The notes beneath the pieces were generated by a model. The model was not told the origin of the DNA, did not search any database, and saw only the letters and a program-made list of their open reading frames with translations. From Dermacentor variabilis (taxonomy: Eukaryota; Arthropoda; Arachnida; Ixodida; Ixodidae): 64,000 nt of DNA. The stretch is from positions 1,674,001 through 1,738,000 of the forward strand of contig NW_027460412.1 of the NCBI RefSeq assembly GCF_050947875.1. The letters run 5' to 3'. The position numbers and the translations under genes are program-made. The stretch's first letter is position 1; every line of letters begins with the position of its first letter. Shown here piece after piece: positions 51,165 to 61,666 of this stretch.

Positions 51165-53132
51165 CGCGGGTGCTAAAAAGAGCAGCATCGGCATGCTTAG
51201 CACGTCGTTTGGTAGAAATCCACGTGCGCGTTCTGCCAAAAGCACCATTTGCATGCATATCTTGTGGTTTTGCAGAAAACAACGTCCGCGTCTACCAAAA
51301 GATGCATGTGCATGCTTAAAACGCGTTTTTTCACAAATCCATGCGCGGGTGCTAAAAAGAGCACCATCGGCATGCTTCGCACGTTTTTTGGTAGAAATCC
51401 ACGTGCGCGTTCTGCCAAAAGCACCATTTGCATGCATATCTTGTGGTTTTGCAGAAAACAACGTCCGCGACTACCAAAAGATGCATGTGCATGCTTAAAA
51501 CGCGTTTTGGCACAAATCCATGCGCGGGTGCTAAAAAGAGCACCATCGGCATGCTTAGCACGTTTTTTGGTAGAAATCCACGTGCGCGTTCTGCCAAAAG
51601 CACCATTTGCATGCATATCTTGTGGTTTTGTAGAAAACAACGTCGGCGTCTACCAAAAGATGCATCTGCATGCTTAAAACGCGTTTTGGCACAAATCCAT
51701 ACGCGGGTGCTAAAAAGAGCAGCATCGCCATGCTTAGCACGCCGTTTGGTAGAAATCCACATGCGCGTTCTGCCAAAAGCACCATTTGCATGCATATCTT
51801 GTGGTTTTGCAGAAAACAACGTCTGCGTCTACCAAAAGATACATGTGCATGCTCAAAACGCGTTTTAGCACAAATCCATGCGCGGGTGCTAAATAGAGCA
51901 GCATCGGCATGCTTAGCACGCCGTTTGGTAGAAATCCACATGCGCGTTCTGCCAAAAGCACAATTTGCATGCATATCTTGTGGTTTTGCAGAAAACAACG
52001 TCCGCGTCTACCAAAAGATGCATGTGCATGCTTAACAAGCGTTTTGGCACAAATCCTTGCGCGGGTGCTAAAAAGAGCAGTATCGGCATGCTTAGCACGT
52101 CGTTTGGTAGAAATCCACGTGCGCGTTCTGCCAAAAGCACCATTTGCATGCATATCTTGTGGTTTTGCAGAAAACAACGTCCGCGACTACCAAAAGATGC
52201 ATGTGCATGCTTAAAACGCATTTTGGCACAAATCCATGCGCGGGTGCTAAAAAGAGCACCATCGGCATACTTAGCACGTTTTTTGGTAGAAATCCACGTG
52301 CGCGTTCTGCCAAAAGCACCATTTGCATGCATATCTTGTGGTTTGCAGAAAACAACGTCCGCGTCTACCAAAAGATGCATGTGGCTGCTTAAAACGCGTT
52401 TTGGCACAAATCCATGCGCGGGTGCTAAAAAGAGCACCATCGGCATGCTTAGCACGTCGTTTGGTAGAAATCCACGTGCGCGTTCTGCCAAAAGCACCAT
52501 TTGCATGCATATCTTGTGGTTTTGCAGAAAACAACGTCCGCGTCGACCAAAAGATGCATGTGCATCCTTGACAAGCGTTTTGGCACAAATCCATGTGCGG
52601 GTGCTAAAAAGAGCAGCATCGGCATGCTTAGCACGCCGTTTCGTTGAAATCCACGCGCGCGTTCTGCCAAAAGCACCATTTGCATGCATATCTTGTGGTT
52701 TTGTAGAAAACCACGTCGGCGTCTACCAAAAGATGCATGTGCATGCTCAAAACGCGTTTTGGCACAAATCCATGCGCGGGTGCTAAAAAGAGCAGCATCG
52801 GCATGCTTAGCACGTCGTTTGGTAGAAATGCACGTGCGCGTTCTGCCAAAACAACCATTTGCATGTATATCTTGTGGTTTTGCAGAAAACAACGTCCGCG
52901 TCTACCAAAAGATGCATCTGCATGCTTAAAACGGGTTTTGGCACAAATCCATGCGCTGGTGCTAAAAAGAGCACCATCGGCATGCTTAGCACGTCGTTTG
53001 GTAGAAATTGACGTGCGCGTTCTGCCAAAACCACCATTCGCATGCATATCTTGTGGTTTTGAAGAAAACAATGTCCGCGTCTACCAAAAGATGCATGTGC
53101 ATGCCTAAAACACGTTTTGGCACAAATCCATG
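51165..53132. repeat. 1,968-bp HOR unit, copy 1
   Basis: Eleven monomers minus one base, repeated directly at 53133. No differences were seen in the stretches compared. Left edge: CCATTCGCGGG with CTTAACAAGCG upstream against CCTAAAACACG upstream of copy 2. Right edge: CCATGCGCGGG against CCATGTGCGGG. Both edges lie at the same base of arm A. Markers: CGTTTTTTCAC, CTTCGCACG, CGACTACC, CCATACGCGGG, CCTTGCGCGGG, GCATCCTTGAC and CGGGTTTTGG. Confidence 0.9.
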
Positions 53133-55100
53133 CGCGGGTGCTAAAAAGAGCAGCATCGGCATGCTTAGCACGTCGTTTGGTAGAAATCCACGTGCGCGTT
53201 CTGCCAAAAGCACCATTTGCATGCATATCTTGTGGTTTTGCAGAAAACAACGTCCGCGTCTACCAAAAGATGCATGTGCATGCTTAAAACGCGTTTTTTC
53301 ACAAATCCATGCGCGGGTGCTAAAAAGAGCACCATCGGCATGCTTCGCACGTTTTTTGGTAGAAATCCACGTGCGCGTTCTGCCAAAAGCACCATTTGCA
53401 TGCATATCTTGTGGTTTTGCAGAAAACAACGTCCGCGACTACCAAAAGATGCATGTGCATGCTTAAAACGCGTTTTGGCACAAATCCATGCGCGGGTGCT
53501 AAAAAGAGCACCATCGGCATGCTTAGCACGTTTTTTGGTAGAAATCCACGTGCGCGTTCTGCCAAAAGCACCATTTGCATGCATATCTTGTGGTTTTGTA
53601 GAAAACAACGTCGGCGTCTACCAAAAGATGCATCTGCATGCTTAAAACGCGTTTTGGCACAAATCCATACGCGGGTGCTAAAAAGAGCAGCATCGCCATG
53701 CTTAGCACGCCGTTTGGTAGAAATCCACATGCGCGTTCTGCCAAAAGCACCATTTGCATGCATATCTTGTGGTTTTGCAGAAAACAACGTCTGCGTCTAC
53801 CAAAAGATACATGTGCATGCTCAAAACGCGTTTTAGCACAAATCCATGCGCGGGTGCTAAATAGAGCAGCATCGGCATGCTTAGCACGCCGTTTGGTAGA
53901 AATCCACATGCGCGTTCTGCCAAAAGCACAATTTGCATGCATATCTTGTGGTTTTGCAGAAAACAACGTCCGCGTCTACCAAAAGATGCATGTGCATGCT
54001 TAACAAGCGTTTTGGCACAAATCCTTGCGCGGGTGCTAAAAAGAGCAGTATCGGCATGCTTAGCACGTCGTTTGGTAGAAATCCACGTGCGCGTTCTGCC
54101 AAAAGCACCATTTGCATGCATATCTTGTGGTTTTGCAGAAAACAACGTCCGCGACTACCAAAAGATGCATGTGCATGCTTAAAACGCATTTTGGCACAAA
54201 TCCATGCGCGGGTGCTAAAAAGAGCACCATCGGCATACTTAGCACGTTTTTTGGTAGAAATCCACGTGCGCGTTCTGCCAAAAGCACCATTTGCATGCAT
54301 ATCTTGTGGTTTGCAGAAAACAACGTCCGCGTCTACCAAAAGATGCATGTGGCTGCTTAAAACGCGTTTTGGCACAAATCCATGCGCGGGTGCTAAAAAG
54401 AGCACCATCGGCATGCTTAGCACGTCGTTTGGTAGAAATCCACGTGCGCGTTCTGCCAAAAGCACCATTTGCATGCATATCTTGTGGTTTTGCAGAAAAC
54501 AACGTCCGCGTCGACCAAAAGATGCATGTGCATCCTTGACAAGCGTTTTGGCACAAATCCATGTGCGGGTGCTAAAAAGAGCAGCATCGGCATGCTTAGC
54601 ACGCCGTTTCGTTGAAATCCACGCGCGCGTTCTGCCAAAAGCACCATTTGCATGCATATCTTGTGGTTTTGTAGAAAACCACGTCGGCGTCTACCAAAAG
54701 ATGCATGTGCATGCTCAAAACGCGTTTTGGCACAAATCCATGCGCGGGTGCTAAAAAGAGCAGCATCGGCATGCTTAGCACGTCGTTTGGTAGAAATGCA
54801 CGTGCGCGTTCTGCCAAAACAACCATTTGCATGTATATCTTGTGGTTTTGCAGAAAACAACGTCCGCGTCTACCAAAAGATGCATCTGCATGCTTAAAAC
54901 GGGTTTTGGCACAAATCCATGCGCTGGTGCTAAAAAGAGCACCATCGGCATGCTTAGCACGTCGTTTGGTAGAAATTGACGTGCGCGTTCTGCCAAAACC
55001 ACCATTCGCATGCATATCTTGTGGTTTTGAAGAAAACAATGTCCGCGTCTACCAAAAGATGCATGTGCATGCCTAAAACACGTTTTGGCACAAATCCATG
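53133..55100. repeat. 1,968-bp HOR unit, copy 2
   Basis: Direct tandem partner of 51165-53132. Its right half (from 54026) is also the first copy of the 1,610-bp duplication, so two successive exchanges overlap here. Confidence 0.9.
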
Positions 55101-55635
55101 TGCGGGTGCTAAAAAGAGCAGCATCGGCATGCTTAGCACGTCGTTTGGTCGAAATCCACGTGCGCGTTCTGCCAAAAGCACCATTTGCATGTATATCTTG
55201 TGGTTTTGCAGAAAGCAACGTCCGCGTCTACCAAAAGATCCATGTGCATGCTTAAAACGCGTTTTGGCACAAATCCATGCGCGGTTGCTAAAAAGAGCAC
55301 CATCGGCATGCTTAGCACGTCGTTTGGCACAAATCCACGTGCGCGTTCTGCCAAAAGCACCATTTGCATGCATATATTCAGGCTTTGCAGAAAACAACGT
55401 CTGCGTCTACCAAAAGATACATGTGCATGCTCAAAACGCGTTTTAGCACAAATCCATGCGCGGGTGCTAAATAGAGCAGCATCGGCATGCTTACCACGCC
55501 GTTTGGTAGTAATACACGTGCGCGTTCTGCCAAAAGCACCATTTGCATGCATATCTTGTGGTTTTGCAGAAAACAACGTCCGCGTCTACCAAAAGATGCA
55601 TGTGCATGCTTAACAAGCGTTTTGGCACAAATCCA
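54026..55635. repeat. 1,610-bp duplication (9 monomers), copy 1
   Basis: Repeats at 55636. The pair starts just after CCTTGCG (copy 1) against CCATGCG (copy 2). The pair ends before GCAGTATCGG (55659) against GCAGCATCGG (57269). The exchange therefore sits in about 23 bp of arm A. Few differences, for example CGACTACC against CGACTCCC near 55766. Confidence 0.88.
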
Positions 55636-57245
55636 TGCGCGGGTGCTAAAAAGAGCAGTATCGGCATGCTTAGCACGTCGTTTGGTAGAAATCCACGTGC
55701 GCGTTCTGCCAAAAGCACCATTTGCATGCATATCTTGTGGTTTTGCAGAAAACAACGTCCGCGACTCCCAAAAGATGCATGTGCATGCTTAAAACGCGTT
55801 TTGGCACAAATCCATGCGCGGGTGCTAAAAAGAGCACCATCGGCATACTTAGCACGTTTTTTGGTAGAAATCCACGTGCGCGTTCTGCCAAAAGCACCAT
55901 TTGCATGCATATCTTGTGGTTTGCAGAAAACAACGTCCGCGTCTACCAAAAGATGCATGTGGCTGCTTAAAACGCGTTTTGGCACAAATCCATGCGCGGG
56001 TGCTAAAAAGAGCACCATCGGCATGCTTAGCACGTCGTTTGGTAGAAATCCACGTGCGCGTTCTGCCAAAAGCACCATTTGCATGCATATCTTGTGGTTT
56101 TGCAGAAAACAACGTCCGCGTCGACCAAAAGATGCATGTGCATCCTTGACAAGCGTTTTGGCACAAATCCATGTGCGGGTGCTAAAAAGAGCAGCATCGG
56201 CATGCTTAGCACGCCGTTTCGTTGAAATCCACGCGCGCGTTCTGCCAAAAGCACCATTTGCATGCATATCTTGTGGTTTTGTAGAAAACCACGTCGGCGT
56301 CTACCAAAAGATGCATGTGCATGCTCAAAACGCGTTTTGGCACAAATCCATGCGCGGGTGCTAAAAAGAGCAGCATCGGCATGCTTAGCACGTCGTTTGG
56401 TAGAAATGCACGTGCGCGTTCTGCCAAAACAACCATTTGCATGTATATCTTGTGGTTTTGCAGAAAACAACGTCCGCGTCTACCAAAAGATGCATCTGCA
56501 TGCTTAAAACGGGTTTTGGCACAAATCCATGCGCTGGTGCTAAAAAGAGCACCATCGGCATGCTTAGCACGTCGTTTGGTAGAAATTGACGTGCGCGTTC
56601 TGCCAAAACCACCATTCGCATGCATATCTTGTGGTTTTGAAGAAAACAATGTCCGCGTCTACCAAAAGATGCATGTGCATGCCTAAAACACGTTTTGGCA
56701 CAAATCCATGTGCGGGTGCTAAAAAGAGCAGCATCGGCATGCTTAGCACGTCGTTTGGTCGAAATCCACGTGCGCGTTCTGCCAAAAGCACCATTTGCAT
56801 GTATATCTTGTGGTTTTGCAGAAAGCAACGTCCGCGTCTACCAAAAGATCCATGTGCATGCTTAAAACGCGTTTTGGCACAAATCCATGCGCGGTTGCTA
56901 AAAAGAGCACCATCGGCATGCTTAGCACGTCGTTTGGCACAAATCCACGTGCGCGTTCTGCCAAAAGCACCATTTGCATGCATATATTCAGGCTTTGCAG
57001 AAAACAACGTCTGCGTCTACCAAAAGATACATGTGCATGCTCAAAACGCGTTTTAGCACAAATCCATGCGCGGGTGCTAAATAGAGCAGCATCGGCATGC
57101 TTACCACGCCGTTTGGTAGTAATACACGTGCGCGTTCTGCCAAAAGCACCATTTGCATGCATATCTTGTGGTTTTGCAGAAAACAACGTCCGCGTCTACC
57201 AAAAGATGCATGTGCATGCTTAACAAGCGTTTTGGCACAAATCCA
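55636..57245. repeat. 1,610-bp duplication, copy 2
   Basis: Tandem partner of 54026-55635. Markers repeated in order include GCATCCTTGAC, CCACGCGCGCG, AACAACCATTTG, CGGGTTTTGG, GGTCGAAATCC, ATATATTCAGGC and TAGTAATACACG. Confidence 0.88.
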
Positions 57246-58804
57246 TGCGCGGGTGCTAAAAAGAGCAGCATCGGCATGCTTAGCACGTCGTTTGGTAGAA
57301 ATCCACGTGCGCGTTCTGCCAAAAGCACCATTTGCATGCATATCTTGTGGTTTTGCAGAAAACAACGTCCGCGTCTACCAAAAGATGCATGTGCATGCTT
57401 AAAACGCGTTTTTGCACAAATCCATGCGCGGGTGCTAAAAAGAGCACCATCGGCATGCTTCGCACGTTTTTTGGTAGAAATCCACGTGCGCGTTCTGCCA
57501 AAAGCACCATTTGCATGCATATCTTGTGGTTTTGCAGAAAACAACGTCCGCGACTACCAAAAGATGCATGTGCATGCTTAAAACGCGTTTTGGCAGAAAT
57601 CCATGCGCGGGTGCTAAAAAGAGCACCATCGGCATGCTTAGCACGTTTTTTGGTAGAAATCCACGTGCGCGTTCTGCCAAAAGCACCATTTGCATGCATA
57701 TCTTGTGGTTTTGTAGAAAACAACGTCGGCGTCTACCAAAAGATGCATCTGCATGCTTAAAACGCGTTTTGGCACAAATCCATGCGCGGGTGCTAAAAAG
57801 AGCAGCATCGGCATGCTTAGCACGTCGTTTGGTAGAAATTCACCTGCGCGTTCTGCCAAAAGCACCATTTGCATGTATATCTTGTGGTTTTCAGAAAACA
57901 ACGTCTGCGTCTACCAAAAGATACATGTGCATGCTCAAAACGTTTTTAACAGAAATCCATGCGCGGGTGCTAAATAGAGCAGCATCGCAATGCTTAGCAC
58001 GCCGTTTGGTAGAAATCCACATGCGCGTTCTGCCAAAAGCACCATTTGCATGCATATCTTGTGGTTTTGCAGAAAACAACGTCGGCGTCTACCAAAAGAT
58101 ACATGTGCATGCTCAAAACGCGTTTTAGCACAAATCCATGCGCGGGTGCTAAATAGAGCAGCATCGGCATGCTTAGCACGCCGTTTGGTAGAAATCCACA
58201 TGCGCGTTCTGCCAAAAGCACAATTTGCATGCATATCTTGTGGTTTTGCAGAAAACAACGTCCGCGTCTACCAAAAGATGCATGTGCATGCTTAACAAGC
58301 GTTTTGGCACAAATCCTTGCGCGGGTGCTAAAAAGAGCAGTATCGGCATGCTTAGCACGTCGTTTGGTAGAAATCCACGTGCGCGTTCTGCCAAAAGCAC
58401 CATTTGCATGCATATCTTGTGGTTTTGCAGAAAACAACGTCCGCGACTACCAAAAGATGCATGTGCATGCTTAAAACGCGTTTTGGCACAAATCCATGCG
58501 CGGGTGCTAAAAAGAGCACCATCGGCATACTTAGCACGTTTTTTGGTAGAAATCCACGTGCGCGTTCTGCCAAAAGCACCATTTGCATGCATATCTTGTG
58601 GTTTGCAGAAAACAACGTCCGCGTCTACCAAAAGATGCATGTGGCTGCTTAAAACGCGTTTTGGCACAAATCCATGCGCGGGTGCTAAAAAGAGCACCAT
58701 CGGCATGCTTAGCACGTCGTTTGGTAGAAATCCACGTGCGCGTTCTGCCAAAAGCACCATTTGCATGCATATCTTGTGGTTTTGCAGAAAACAACGTCCG
58801 CGTC
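57246..58804. repeat. Segment related to 53.1-54.6 kb, with degenerate monomers
   Basis: Follows the variant order of 53133 onward at a spacing of 4,115 bp, stepping to 4,292 bp by about 58.0 kb after an added monomer. The added part includes the most eroded junction in the window: GTGGTTTTCAG (about 57890) and AAAACGTTTTTAACAG (about 57938), losing three bases in total. It resembles the degenerate pair at 4.44-4.49 kb. Confidence 0.7.
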
Positions 58805-60235
58805 GACCAAAAGATGCATGTGCATGCTTGACAAGCGTTTTGGCACAAATCCATGTGCGGGTGCTAAAAAGAGCAGCATCGGCATGCTTAGCACGCCGTT
58901 TCGTTGAAATCCACGCGCGCGTTCTGCCAAAAGCACCATTTGCATGCATATCTTGTGGTTTTGTAGAAAACCACGTCGGCGTCTACCAAAAGATGCATGT
59001 GCATGCTCAAAACGCGTTTTGGCACAAATCCATGCGCGGGTGCTAAAAAGAGCAGCATCGGCATGCTTAGCACGTCGTTTGGTAGAAATGCACGTGCGCG
59101 TTCTGCCAAAAGCACCATTTGCATGTATATCTTGTGGTTTTGCAGAAAACAACGTCCGCGTCTACCAAAAGATGCATCTGCATGCTTAAAACGGGTTTTG
59201 GCACAAATCCATGCGCTGGTGCTAAAAAGAGCACCATCGGCATGCTTAGCACGTCGTTTGGTAGAAATTGACGTGCGCGTTCTGCCAAAACTACCATTCG
59301 CATGCATATCTTGTGGTTTTGAAGAAAACAATGTCCGCGTCTACCAAAAGATGCATGTGCATGCCTAAAACACGTTTTGGCACAAATCCATGTGCGGGTG
59401 CTAAAAAGAGCAGCATCGGCATGCTTAGCACGTCGTTTGGTCGAAATCCACGTGCGCGTTCTGCCAAAAGCACCATTTGCATGTATATCTTGTGGTTTTG
59501 CAGAAAGCAACGTCCGCGTCTACCAAAAGATCCATGTGCATGCTTAAAACGCGTTTTGGCACAAATCCATGCGCGGGTGCTAAAAAGAGCAGCATCGCAT
59601 GCTTAGCACTTCGTTTGGTAGAAATCCACGTGCGCGTTCTGCCAAAAGCACCATTTGCATGCATATCTTGTGGTTTTGCAGAAAACAACGTCCGCGTCTA
59701 CCAAAAGATGCATGTGCATGCTTAAAACGCGTTTTGGCACAAATCCATGCGCGGGTGCTAAAAAGAGCACCATCGGCATGCTTAGCACGTTTTTTGGTAG
59801 AAATCCACGTGCGCGTTCTGCCAAAAGCACCATTTGCATGCATATTTTGTGGTTTTGCAGAAAACAACGTCCGCGTCTACCAAAAGATGCATGTGGATGC
59901 TTAAAACGCGTTTTGGCACAAATCCATGCGCGGGTGCTAAAAAGAGCACCATCGGCATGCTTAGCACGTCGTTTGGTAGAAATCCACGTGCGCGTTCTGC
60001 CAAAAGCACCATTTGCATGTATATCTTGTGGTTTTGCAGAAAACAACGTCCGTGTCTACAAAAAGATGCATGTGTATGCTTAAAACGCGTTTTGGCACAA
60101 ATCCATGCGCGGGTGGTAAAAAGAGCACCATCGGCATGCTTAGCACGTCATTTGGTAGAAATTGACGTGCGCGTTCGGCCAAAAGCACCATTCGCATGCA
60201 TATCTTGTGGTTTTGCAGAAAACGACGTCCGCGTC
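58805..60235. repeat. 1,431-bp HOR unit (8 monomers), copy 1
   Basis: Repeats at 60236. It starts after GCGTCGACC here against GCGTCTACC in copy 2. One base is lost at GCATCGCATGC (about 59597); the partner reads GCATCGACATGC. The shared tail includes GGGTGGTAAAAAG and GTTCGGCCAAAAG. Confidence 0.85.
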
Positions 60236-61666
60236 TACCAAAAGATGCATGTGCATGCTTGACAAGCGTTTTGGCACAAATCCATGTGCGGGTGCTAAAA
60301 AGAGCAGCATCGGCTTGCTTAGCACGCCGTTTCGTTGAAATCCACGCGCGCGTGCTGCCAAAAGCACCATTTGCATGCATATCTTGTGGTTTTGTAGAAA
60401 ACCACGTCGGCGTCTACCAAAAGATGCATGTGCATGCTCAAAACGCGTTTTGGCACAAATCCATGCGCGGGTGCTAAAAAGAGCAGCATCGGCATGCTTA
60501 GCACGTCGTTTGGTAGAAATGCACGTGCGCGTTCTGCCAAAAGCACCATTTGCATGTATATCTTGTGGTTTTGCAGAAAACAACGTCCGCGTCTACCAAA
60601 AGATGCATCTGCATGCTTAAAACGGGTTTTGGCACAAATCCATGCGCTGGTGCTAAAAAGAGCACCATCGGCATGCTTAGCACGTCGTTTGGTAGAAATT
60701 GACGCGCGCGTTCTGCCAAAACCACCATTCGCATGCATATCTTGTGGTTTTGAAGAAAACAATGTCCGCGTCTACCAAAAGATGCATGTGCATGCCTAAA
60801 ACACGTTTTGGCACAAATCCATGTGCGGGTGCTAAAAAGAGCAGCATCGGCATGCTTAGCTCGTCGTTTGGTCGAAATCCACGTGCGCGTTCTGCCAAAA
60901 GCACCATTTGCATGTATATCTTGTGGTTTTGCAGAAAGCAACGTCCGCGTCTACCAAAAGATCCATGTGCATGCTTAAAACGCGTTTTGGCACAAATCCA
61001 TGCGCGGGTGCTAAAAAGAGCAGCATCGACATGCTTAGCACGTCGTTTGGTAGAAATCCACGTGCGCGTTCTGCCAAAAGCACCATTTGCATGCATATCT
61101 TGTGGTTTTGGAGAAAACAACGTTCGCGTCTACCAAAAGATGCATGTGCATGCTTAAAACGCGTTTTGGCACAAATCCATGCGCGGGTGCTAAAAAGAGC
61201 ACCATCGGCATGCTTAGCACGTTTTTTGGTAGAAATCCACGTGCGCGTTCTGCCAGAAGCACCATTTGCATGCATATTTTGTGGTTTTGCAGAAAACAAC
61301 GTCCGCGTCTACCAAAAGATGCATGTGGATGCTTAAAACGCGTTTTGGCACAAATCCATGCGCGGGTGCTAAAAAGAGCACCATCGGCATGCTTAGCACG
61401 TCGTTTGGTAGAAATCCACGTGCGCGTTCTGCCAAAAGCACCATTTGCATGTATATCTTGTGGTTTTGCAGAAAACAACGTCCGTGTCTACAAAAAGATG
61501 CATGTGTATGCTTAAAACGCGTTTTGGCACAAATCCATGCGCGGGTGGTAAAAAGAGCACCATCGGCATGCTTAGCACGTCATTTGGTAGAAATTGACGT
61601 GCGCGTTCGGCCAAAAGCACCATTCGCATGCATATCTTGTGGTTTTGCAGAAAACAACGTCCGCGT
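60236..61666. repeat. 1,431-bp HOR unit, copy 2
   Basis: Tandem partner of 58805-60235. The match ends by about 61691, where CTTGACAAGCG (copy 1 end) is replaced by CTGAAAACGCG. The exchange therefore falls near the end of arm C, unlike most other mapped junctions. Confidence 0.85.
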
